Part shown: positions 1 through 5,553 of the stretch, piece by piece | How the letters are laid out: each line of letters opens with the position of its first letter | How positions within the stretch are numbered: position 1 is the stretch's first letter | DNA from: Omnitrophica WOR_2 bacterium RIFCSPLOWO2_12_FULL_51_8 | GTDB taxonomy: Bacteria; Omnitrophota; Gorgyraeia; Gygaellales; Profunditerraquicolaceae | Direction: 5' to 3' | DNA: 5,553 nt | NCBI GenBank assembly: GCA_001805895.1 | Contig: MHHD01000038.1 | Coordinates: forward strand, 1,469-7,021 | Made by a program: the position numbers and the translations under genes | The notes under the pieces: generated by a model | What the model saw: only the letters and a program-made list of their open reading frames with translations | Databases searched by the model: none | What the model was told of the DNA's origin: nothing

Positions 1-78
1 CGCCTTATCCAGCTGCTCCTGGGTAAGTACCTTGTTTTTCAGCAGGATGTTGATGATATTGCCCTTCAGGGTTTGCAT
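1..78 (-). CDS. N-terminus of a further MshEN/T2SSE_N-type protein (partial, runs off the window)
   Basis: The gene begins with ATG at 78, 8 bp after the stop codon of the PilB-type ATPase, and leaves the window after 26 codons. The visible protein starts MQTLKGNIINILLKNKVLTQ. It aligns without gaps to the first 26 residues of the neighbouring ATPase with 13 identities, including a shared TQEQL block and the NK pair before it. This is the first half-motif of the T2SSE_N / MshEN domain found at the N-terminus of PilB, GspE and MshE ATPases. There is no good Shine-Dalgarno sequence, so translation probably depends on ribosomes arriving from the gene upstream. It could be a second complete ATPase, another free-standing N-domain protein, or a fusion; the window cannot tell. 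The start and frame are well supported, the full identity is not. Confidence 0.72.
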   Translation of the reverse strand, partial: MQTLKGNIINILLKNKVLTQEQLDKA

Positions 79-86
79 ATTTTATA

Positions 87-1808
87 TTACTCGTCGGGCG
101 CGGTAACGCGCAATACTTCTTCTAACGTGGTCAATCCTTTCAGCGCCGCCTCAAGGCCGTCTTCCCTGAGGGTCTTCATCCCTTCGCTGCGCGCCTGTTT
201 TTTGATCTGGTGCTCCTGCTGACGGGAAAGGATCAATTCCCTTACCTTTGGGCTAAGCATCAGGACTTCCGCAATCCCGGTCCTGCCGGAAAACCCGGAG
301 TTGAAACACTGAGGGCATCCCTTGCCCTTAAAAAAGCCGGCCCTTCCGCCCCCGGCGTCCAGCTTCAGCCTCAGGCTCACGGCAATTTCCTGCTTGAGGG
401 GATATGCCTCTTTGCAGTTGACGCAAATCTTACGTACCAGCCTCTGCGCCACTACGCAAATCAAAGAAGAATTAATCAGATACGGTTCAACCCCCATATT
501 TACCAATCTCACGATAGCGCCGGGGGCGGTAGTAGTATGCAACGTGGAAAGCACCAGATGCCCGGTGAGGGCGCTCTTGATTGCGATATCCACGGTCTCA
601 TAGTCACGGATTTCGCCGATCATAATCACGTTAGGGTCCTGCCTTAAAATGGAACGCAGCGCGCCGGCAAAGGTCAGTCCGATATCCGTGCGGGCAGTGA
701 CCTGATTAATGCCTTCCAGCTGGTATTCCACGGGGTCTTCCACGGTGACGATATTTTTTTCCGGGCTGTCCACGAATTTCAGGATTGAATACAGAGTGGT
801 CGTCTTGCCGCTTCCCGTCGGTCCGGTCACCAGGATCATGCCGTGCGGCAGGACAGCTACCTTCTTTAGTTTCGAGATCATCTCGCCGCTGAACCCCAGC
901 CTGTCTATGTCCAGCATTGCGGTGGCCCTATCCAAGATACGCAGGGCGACCTTTTCGCCGAAGCTAGAAGGCAGTATGGAAACACGGAAATCCACCTCTT
1001 TACCCATAATTTTTATCTTAAACCGCCCGTCCTGCGGGAGGCGGTGCTCCGCGATATCCAGATCAGACATCACCTTGATACGCGAAACTATCGCCGCGTG
1101 CATGCTCCTGGGAGGGCTCTTCTGCTCCCGCAGGATTCCATCGATGCGGAAGCGCAGCCGCAGGGTCTTGTCAAACGGCTCTATCAGGATATCGGAGGAT
1201 TTCTTTTTCACTCCTTCTTCGAGGATCAAATTCGTCACCTGGATCACCGGCGCCTCGTGGCTGGCGCGGTCAAGCTCCTGCTCGCTGGGCAGAATTTCCC
1301 TCTCTTCCTTGATCAACTCGATGGATGAGGCAGTAGTCATCTCTTTCATCAAATCATCGATAATACCGCTGGTGGCATCCGGGTAAGACAATTCAATAGT
1401 CTGCGAGATATCCTGCGCCGAAGAAATGATTGGGTTTATCCTGTAACCGGTAAGCGATGAGACATAGTCGATGGCGAAGATATTCAGGGGGTCGGCCATC
1501 GCCAGGGTGACGGTGTTGCCTATTTTGGAAACCGGGATGATCTGGTAATGGCGGATAATCTCGACAGGGATAAGCTTGACGATTTCCAGGTCTATCTTGA
1601 AACGTTTTAAATCGATTAAGGGCAGGCCCAAGCCCTCGCTTAAAGCGGAGATGAGCTCGTGTTCTTTGACAAACTTAAACGCCACGATGATGTCGCTGAG
1701 CCGCCCGCCCTTCTGCCTTTGCGCTTGCAGCGCCTGCTCTAATTGTTCCTGGGTGATAAGTTTGTTATGGATGAGGATTTCCGTGACGCGGTCTTTGAGA
1801 GAAATCAT
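87..1808 (-). CDS. pilB: PilB/GspE-type secretion ATPase (type IV pilus extension or type II secretion motor)
   Basis: A 573-residue cytoplasmic hexameric ATPase that powers assembly of pilin or pseudopilin fibres. Residues 1-145 form the T2SSE_N/MshEN region, followed by a charged linker and the N2 domain with SSDILIEP (204-211) and RIDG (221-224). The motor domain has Walker A GPTGSGKTTT (329-338), Asp box TVEDPVEY (355-362), Walker B IMIGEIRD (395-402) and His box GHLVLSTLHT (416-425). A zinc tetracysteine is present as CVNC (462-465) and CPQC (498-501), typical of PilB and GspE and absent from PilT retraction ATPases. All catalytic elements look intact. The ATG at 1808 is chosen because it overlaps the previous stop in an ATGA junction; an in-frame ATG at 1883 would add 25 residues unlike the family. 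The MshEN half-motifs lack the usual glycines (T9, K16, S38, K45 in those places). Length fits PilB or MshE; GspE cannot be excluded because no other pilus or secretion gene is in view. Confidence 0.93.
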   Translation of the reverse strand: MISLKDRVTEILIHNKLITQEQLEQALQAQRQKGGRLSDIIVAFKFVKEHELISALSEGLGLPLIDLKRFKIDLEIVKLIPVEIIRHYQIIPVSKIGNTVTLAMADPLNIFAIDYVSSLTGYRINPIISSAQDISQTIELSYPDATSGIIDDLMKEMTTASSIELIKEEREILPSEQELDRASHEAPVIQVTNLILEEGVKKKSSDILIEPFDKTLRLRFRIDGILREQKSPPRSMHAAIVSRIKVMSDLDIAEHRLPQDGRFKIKIMGKEVDFRVSILPSSFGEKVALRILDRATAMLDIDRLGFSGEMISKLKKVAVLPHGMILVTGPTGSGKTTTLYSILKFVDSPEKNIVTVEDPVEYQLEGINQVTARTDIGLTFAGALRSILRQDPNVIMIGEIRDYETVDIAIKSALTGHLVLSTLHTTTAPGAIVRLVNMGVEPYLINSSLICVVAQRLVRKICVNCKEAYPLKQEIAVSLRLKLDAGGGRAGFFKGKGCPQCFNSGFSGRTGIAEVLMLSPKVRELILSRQQEHQIKKQARSEGMKTLREDGLEAALKGLTTLEEVLRVTAPDE

Positions 1809-2251
1809 TCTTTCTCTTTGTAATATTTCGCGATTGCCCGCTTGACATCCGAGGCAGTGGCGACAAAGGTCTGGACGCTGCATCCGGACATCAGCTCCAC
1901 GTCCTCCACCGCCTGCGTATTCAGGGGATTGGACATCGCTACCGTTAAGTTGCTGCCAATCTTATCTATCGGAATCAGCAGGTATTGACGGGCAACCCGG
2001 GCAGGGATAATATTGACGATCTCGGCATTTATTTCATAGTTATTCAACGGCAGGTAAGGGAACCCGTATTGCGCGGTCAAGGCCTGCGCGATATCTTCCT
2101 CTTTGGCATAACCTAACTCTACCAGGATTTCCCCGATCAAACCGCCCTTTTCCTGTTTGACGATAAGCACCTTTTCCAGTTGGCGCTGGTTAATCACGCC
2201 GCGTTCGATCAGCAGCTCACCTAATTGTTTATTGACGATTCTTTTGATCAT
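1805..2251 (-). CDS. Free-standing MshEN/T2SSE_N domain protein (possible cyclic-dinucleotide receptor or ATPase adaptor)
   Basis: A 148-residue soluble protein consisting only of the domain that normally sits at the N-terminus of PilB/GspE/MshE ATPases. It has no Walker motifs. Residues 8-33 and 38-64 are the two half-motifs of the MshEN helical bundle, with L10-G11, G18, QL (24-25), then I39-G40-E41, G47 and QYGFP (61-65). Residues 66-145 match the second part of T2SSE_N (EIVNIIPARVARQY, KIG, AMSNPLN, ending KYY) and align well with the same region of the neighbouring ATPase, including EIV..IP, R.Y, IP..KIG and PLN. The protein stops where an ATPase would continue into its linker, so it looks like a designed single domain rather than a broken gene. 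Its ATG overlaps the stop of the GGDEF gene by four bases (2248-2251), its own stop overlaps the ATPase start, and it has only a weak ribosome site. In MshE this domain binds c-di-GMP. That binding is plausible here but unproven, because the arginine before each LG is Q9 and L38. Confidence 0.9.
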   Translation of the reverse strand: MIKRIVNKQLGELLIERGVINQRQLEKVLIVKQEKGGLIGEILVELGYAKEEDIAQALTAQYGFPYLPLNNYEINAEIVNIIPARVARQYLLIPIDKIGSNLTVAMSNPLNTQAVEDVELMSGCSVQTFVATASDVKRAIAKYYKEKE

Positions 2252-3696
2252 AGATATACCGGCGGTTCTTTAAAGCTCACTACGCGGTTCTTCCCTTGTT
2301 TTTTCGCTGCCTGGCCTAACTCTTTGGCCTTGTCTATCAGCTCCTGCGCGTCTACCCCGTCTAAAGGGTTTTCACTCACCCCCGCGCTGACGGTAATCTT
2401 CCTGCCGGGATCCTGCTCTTCGCTGTAGTTAAATTCGATTTTCTTTCGGATATTCTCGGCGATTTCCTGCGCCTGGCGCTTGTTTTTCTCCGGCAGAAGC
2501 ACCCCGAACTCATCATCCCCGATCCTGCCGGCACGGTCAATCTCGGTAATGGACTCCCGGATGAGGAAGGCGATTTTTTTCAAAGCCGACTCGGCATGCA
2601 GAGAACCGAAACTCTGCTGAAATTTCTTGAAGTCGTCCGCATCGATATAAATGAAGGCGCACGGCCGCTGGTAGGTAATCGCCCTCTTGATCTCTTCCTG
2701 CAGGCGGTTACGGATGAAGCCTTCGTTGTAGAGGCCGGTAAGCGCATCTTTTATCTCGAGCTTCTCCACGTGGTGCATCAAGATATCGTTTTCTACCGCA
2801 ATCGCCACCTGCTTGGAAAAAATATCCAATAGATCCGAGTCGTCTTTCTTATAGAGAAAAGTCTCCCGGGTATTGCCGATGCCCAGGAGACCGATGGCCC
2901 TGCCCCTTAAAATTACCGGCAGCACCAGGGTATTATTCAGCTTGAATTTATCGCGGAAGGCTGACGCTGCTTCAGGCGGCAAGACGTTGTCTTTATCAAC
3001 GATTAAGGTCCTGCCGGATAAAATCAGCTTATGGAATGGCTCTTCTTTCGGGCCGACGGAAACTTTCAGCAGGTAGCTGGCATTCGCCCCCTCGGCAGAC
3101 TTCATGGTAAATATTTCCTGGCCTTCCTCGCGGTAGAGCAGATAACCGATATCGGAATTAGCCAGCAGGCGCGATTTATCCGTAATCAATCTCAATATCT
3201 CGTCTAATTTGGCCCCTTGCGAGATCAGGGAGCTTATCTGGAGCAGAATGGAGAGTATGATCACGCGCTTCTGGATTTCGATATTGATCTCGGTGGTTTT
3301 TTCGCTGTAACTTTTAAGCTCATCCATATTGCTGCGGATACGCTGGGTCAGCTGGTTCAGCGATTCGCTTAAATCACCCACTTCGTCTGATTCCCTGGCG
3401 TCTGATTTTAATTCCCGGCCGAGATCCCCGGAGGCAATCAACTTCGCCTCAATGGCAATAGCCACCACCCGGTCAAAAACTTGTTTGACCACAAAGAATC
3501 CGATACAAGCGATAATCGCGCTGATAAATATGGATAAGGTGATGTCAACCTTGAAACCTGCCCCGGGCAAGATATGATTCGCGACTAAGTACACGCAGAC
3601 CAAAAGAGGCAAAACTGACATCAGATAAAAAGAAATTCTTAATTTATATTTCAGGCCGTATGAAGCAAGAGAAAGTTTATTGATATTTTTCCCCAT
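2248..3696 (-). CDS. Membrane-anchored HAMP-GAF-GGDEF protein (putative diguanylate cyclase with an atypical active site)
   Basis: A 482-residue inner-membrane signalling protein. Two transmembrane helices (about 21-43 and 52-74) enclose a loop of only about eight residues. A HAMP linker follows (about 75-130, with DEVGDLSESLNQL), then a short helical segment, a GAF sensor domain (about 144-303, with VLPVILRGRAIGLLGIGN) and a C-terminal GGDEF domain (about 312-475). GGDEF domains join two GTP into c-di-GMP. DALTGLYN (317-324), DADDFK (352-357), R391 and the end GKNRVVSF fit the family. The signature reads GDDEF (393-397) instead of GGDEF, the usual ND after FKxx is QQ (360-361), GHxxGD is GSLHAE (364-369), and the RxxD inhibition site is TEID (384-387). 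Activity or product may therefore differ. The ATG at 3696 is chosen for its GGAGG site 7 nt upstream; an ATG at 3747 would add 17 residues and overlap the upstream gene. The stop overlaps the next start (ATGA), coupling it to the pilus-type genes. Confidence 0.9.
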   Translation of the reverse strand: MGKNINKLSLASYGLKYKLRISFYLMSVLPLLVCVYLVANHILPGAGFKVDITLSIFISAIIACIGFFVVKQVFDRVVAIAIEAKLIASGDLGRELKSDARESDEVGDLSESLNQLTQRIRSNMDELKSYSEKTTEINIEIQKRVIILSILLQISSLISQGAKLDEILRLITDKSRLLANSDIGYLLYREEGQEIFTMKSAEGANASYLLKVSVGPKEEPFHKLILSGRTLIVDKDNVLPPEAASAFRDKFKLNNTLVLPVILRGRAIGLLGIGNTRETFLYKKDDSDLLDIFSKQVAIAVENDILMHHVEKLEIKDALTGLYNEGFIRNRLQEEIKRAITYQRPCAFIYIDADDFKKFQQSFGSLHAESALKKIAFLIRESITEIDRAGRIGDDEFGVLLPEKNKRQAQEIAENIRKKIEFNYSEEQDPGRKITVSAGVSENPLDGVDAQELIDKAKELGQAAKKQGKNRVVSFKEPPVYL

Positions 3697-3703
3697 TATT
3701 CCA

Positions 3704-3708
3704 CCTCC
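3704..3708 (-). promoter_or_regulatory. Strong Shine-Dalgarno site of the GGDEF gene
   Basis: The minus strand reads GGAGG followed by 7 nt and then ATG at 3696. This decides the start of the GGDEF protein against the longer in-frame ATG at 3747. It is the only strong ribosome binding site in the window: the genes downstream have weak sites and rely on overlapping or nearly adjacent stop and start codons. Confidence 0.85.
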
Positions 3709-3718
3709 GGTAGGAAAA

Positions 3719-3747
3719 ATTATACCTCTTATCTTATGTGTTTGCAA
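3719..3747 (-). promoter_or_regulatory. Possible sigma-70-type promoter for the GGDEF-MshEN-PilB unit
   Basis: On the minus strand, TTGCAA (3742-3747, four of six matches to TTGACA) is separated by exactly 17 nt from a perfect TATAAT (3719-3724). The -35 lies in the last codons of the radical SAM gene and the -10 in the 37-bp gap. Transcription would start near 3712, just ahead of the GGAGG site, leaving a short leader. The arrangement is coherent, but such matches also occur by chance in AT-rich gaps and the organism's sigma factors are unknown. Confidence 0.45.
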
Positions 3748-5494
3748 TAAGTTTATTAAATTCGCCTGCCAAAGCCCGCTTATCTATCCCGCAGTCAATA
3801 AAATCCCAGGGCAGAAATTCATCCGGGCTTTTTTCTTTCAGATAACTATCCGGGTCAATCCCGCAATCGGAAAACGCCTCCAGCCAGCGCTGTAAGACAA
3901 AGTAGTCATCCCAGGAATCGAAGCGCGCGCCTTTTTTAAAGGCGGCCAGGATCACACGGCTCAAGCGGCGGTCGCCGCGGGAAAGCACCCCTTCCAGGAA
4001 ACTCATCTGGCGGTTGTGGAAACTTACTTTAAGCCTTTTGTCTCTCAGCCTGCTCCTTAAGTATTCCTGTTTCTTTTTTATATCCTCCTGCCCTTCCGCC
4101 TTAAGCCACTGGAAAGGAGTATGCGGCTTTGGGATTAGGCTGTTGATGCTGATATTTACCAGGGCAGGGCCGCCGCCGGTTACCTCCCTTTTTAGGCGCG
4201 AGGCCCTGAGGGAGAAATTAACAATGCCGTCTAAGTCTTTTTCCCTCTCAAAAGGGATGCCGAGCATAAAATAAAGTTTCACGCGCTGATACCCGGATAG
4301 GTAGGCCTGCGAAAGGTTATGAAAAAATTCCTCTTCGGCAAGATCCTTGGCCAGGACATCACGGAGCCTGGCGCTGCCGGCTTCGGGGGCGAAAGTCAGG
4401 CCGGTCTTCTTCCCCTGTGCGATCAGGCGGGAAAGATTACCGACGAGGCACGTAGATTTTAGAGAAGGCAGCGATACCGCTACCGCCTTATTTTTAAACA
4501 GGCTAAACATCCCCTCAAGAAGCTGCTCGATGCCGGAATAGTCGCTCACGGATAGCCCGGCCAGCGATATCTCTTCATAGCCGCTATTCTGGTAAACTTG
4601 AGCGGCGAGCCTTAAGAGGTTATCCTTATCCCTCTGCCGATAGGGATAATACTGGGACCTGGCCTGGCAGAAACGGCAGCGATTGGGGCAGCCGCGCATA
4701 ATCTCCAAGGTAACCCGGTCATGGATGATCTGAATATATGGCAGGAGCCACTCCCGGGGAAAGAAACTGGCGTTTAAATCCCGGACGAAACGTTTCTTAA
4801 TCTTCAGCGGGATACCATCTTCTTTAGGCCGGAATTCTTTTATCAGGCCGGAAGATTCTTCCTGGCGCACCTCATACAGGGAAGGCGCGTATACCCCCTC
4901 CACAGAAATCAGCCGGCGCAATAATTCTTGTTTAGCGATACGCCCGTCTCTATACCTGATCAGCTCACCGCGTAAAACTCCGACCAGTTCAAGGATAAGC
5001 TCTTCAGCTTCGCCAATGGCGAAGAGGTCAAAGAATTCGTGCATCGGCTCTGGATTCAAGGCGCAGGGCCCGCCTCCGATTACCAGCGGGTGGCGGCGAT
5101 CGCGCAGAGACGCCTCCAAAGGGATATTTCCCAACTCAAGGATGTTCAAGACGTTGGTATAATCAAGTTCTGACCCCAGGGAAAACCCGACAATATCGAA
5201 GCAGGATAACGGCTGCCGCGACTCCAGGGAAAAGATTTGCGTACGGCTTTCCCGCAGGATTTTTTCTAAGTCTTGCGCGCAGGCAAAAACCCTTTCGCAT
5301 ACGACGCCGGAGATACTATTCAGCAGGCCATAGAGGATCCTGATGCCTAAATTACTCATCCCCACCTCATAGAGATCGGGAAAACAGAGGGCAACTTTTA
5401 TTTCCGCCTGGTGAAAGTCTTTGCGCGAGACATTCCATTCCCTGCCGATGTAACGGCCGGGTTTCTGGACTTGTAATAAAATATCTTCTAACAT
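3734..5494 (-). CDS. B12-binding-like / radical SAM protein of the TIGR03960 type, function unknown
   Basis: A 586-residue predicted cytoplasmic iron-sulfur enzyme. The opening (KPGRYIGREWN, then FPDLYEVGMSNLG at 38-50) is characteristic of the TIGR03960 radical SAM family. Residues about 33-175 form a B12-binding-like Rossmann domain with SLGSEL (105-110) and IGGGP (139-143). The canonical cobalamin-ligand motif DxHxxG reads DLYEVG (40-45), so the base-off histidine is a tyrosine. The radical SAM core carries the CxxxCxxC cluster at C269, C273 and C276 (RGCPNRCRFCQAR), which should hold a 4Fe-4S cluster that cleaves S-adenosylmethionine. Other family hallmarks are LTFAPEAGSARLRDVL (366-381), SLIPKPHTPFQW (452-463) and a C-terminal FDSW / LPWDFIDCG region. 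The usual DUF2344 partner, often fused or adjacent, is not found downstream. The start at 5494 agrees with family N-termini, although no clear ribosome site precedes it. The substrate is unknown, and a link to the pilus genes is not established. Confidence 0.9.
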   Translation of the reverse strand: MLEDILLQVQKPGRYIGREWNVSRKDFHQAEIKVALCFPDLYEVGMSNLGIRILYGLLNSISGVVCERVFACAQDLEKILRESRTQIFSLESRQPLSCFDIVGFSLGSELDYTNVLNILELGNIPLEASLRDRRHPLVIGGGPCALNPEPMHEFFDLFAIGEAEELILELVGVLRGELIRYRDGRIAKQELLRRLISVEGVYAPSLYEVRQEESSGLIKEFRPKEDGIPLKIKKRFVRDLNASFFPREWLLPYIQIIHDRVTLEIMRGCPNRCRFCQARSQYYPYRQRDKDNLLRLAAQVYQNSGYEEISLAGLSVSDYSGIEQLLEGMFSLFKNKAVAVSLPSLKSTCLVGNLSRLIAQGKKTGLTFAPEAGSARLRDVLAKDLAEEEFFHNLSQAYLSGYQRVKLYFMLGIPFEREKDLDGIVNFSLRASRLKREVTGGGPALVNISINSLIPKPHTPFQWLKAEGQEDIKKKQEYLRSRLRDKRLKVSFHNRQMSFLEGVLSRGDRRLSRVILAAFKKGARFDSWDDYFVLQRWLEAFSDCGIDPDSYLKEKSPDEFLPWDFIDCGIDKRALAGEFNKLIANT

Positions 5495-5506
5495 AATCGT
5501 AATTGG

Positions 5507-5541
5507 ATAGCGTACAGCGTAGAGCGTTTAGCGTATAGTAA
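5507..5541. repeat. Degenerate heptanucleotide tandem repeat upstream of the radical SAM gene
   Basis: On the plus strand four consecutive 7-base units read ATAGCGT, ACAGCGT, AGAGCGT and TTAGCGT (5507-5534), followed by a decayed fifth (ATAGTAA). The last five bases (AGCGT) are invariant in the four full units. The array lies 12 bp upstream of the radical SAM start codon and may continue past the decayed unit only in altered form; the window ends at 5553. The whole 59-bp flank (5495-5553) has no other feature I can support, and no convincing promoter for the radical SAM gene is seen there. Confidence 0.7.
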
Positions 5542-5553
5542 AACTTTACCTTT

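Noticed and set aside
210..647. A 145-codon plus-strand open frame
   Set aside because: It is antisense to the conserved C-terminal part of the ATPase, resembles no family and has no sensible ribosome site or partner gene.
709..1386. A 225-codon open frame on the plus strand opposite the ATPase gene
   Set aside because: It lies wholly antisense to the Walker A and N2 regions of a clear ATPase, is rich in Ser, Arg and Ile as expected of a mirror frame, and shows no recognisable domain.
1809..1883. A 25-residue N-terminal extension of the ATPase from the ATG at 1883
   Set aside because: It would overlap the adaptor gene by 79 bases and adds a cysteine-rich stretch unlike PilB N-termini. The ATG at 1808 in an ATGA junction fits both homology and the neighbouring overlaps.
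1805..2251. The 148-residue gene as a truncated or frameshifted ATPase pseudogene
   Set aside because: It ends exactly at a domain boundary with a stop that overlaps the next start. Its frame is intact, and no leftover ATPase sequence lies between it and the next gene.
3697..3733. A transcription terminator between the radical SAM and GGDEF genes
   Set aside because: The gap has a run of T on the minus strand, but no preceding inverted repeat able to form a stable hairpin.
3697..3747. A 17-residue N-terminal extension of the GGDEF protein from the ATG at 3747
   Set aside because: The GGAGG site 7 nt before the ATG at 3696 would fall inside the coding region, and the extra residues add no signal or membrane segment.
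5507..5541. CRISPR array or operator repeats
   Set aside because: Units are only 7 nt with no spacers and no palindromic symmetry, so neither a CRISPR nor a typical dimeric operator fits.

Overview
The window is one compact block of minus-strand genes, read from about position 5500 down to position 1. It holds four complete genes and the first 26 codons of a fifth. Nearly every base is coding; the only gaps are 37 bp (3697-3733), 8 bp (79-86) and the 59 bp at the upstream end. In order of transcription: (1) a 586-residue radical SAM protein with a B12-binding-like N-terminal domain, of the uncharacterised TIGR03960 type; (2) a membrane-anchored HAMP-GAF-GGDEF protein, a putative diguanylate cyclase; (3) a 148-residue protein that is nothing but the N-terminal domain of GspE/PilB-type ATPases (T2SSE_N / MshEN); (4) a complete PilB/GspE-type secretion ATPase; (5) the start of another protein whose N-terminus matches that of the ATPase.

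Genes 2-3 and 3-4 each overlap by four bases (ATGA), and gene 5 starts 8 bp after gene 4, so genes 2-5 look like one translationally coupled unit. Gene 2 alone has a strong Shine-Dalgarno sequence. A promoter-like pair (TTGCAA, 17-nt spacer, TATAAT) sits across the end of gene 1, so the signalling and pilus unit may be transcribed separately from the radical SAM gene.

The biological theme is a likely local cyclic-dinucleotide circuit for a type IV pilus or type II secretion-like machine. A GGDEF protein is encoded next to up to three proteins carrying the domain known as a c-di-GMP receptor in MshE. Two features complicate the simple model. The GGDEF active site departs from consensus at several positions (GDDEF, no Asn or Asp in the FK..ND stretch, no RxxD inhibition site). 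The receptor motifs have also diverged in opposite ways in the free-standing domain and in the ATPase.

Organism: a Gram-negative-type bacterium of roughly 50% GC, most likely an uncultured lineage. The gene types, compact packing and a degenerate heptanucleotide repeat at the upstream end are compatible with Omnitrophota or a deltaproteobacterium-like group. This is a weak inference; there is no marker gene in the window.
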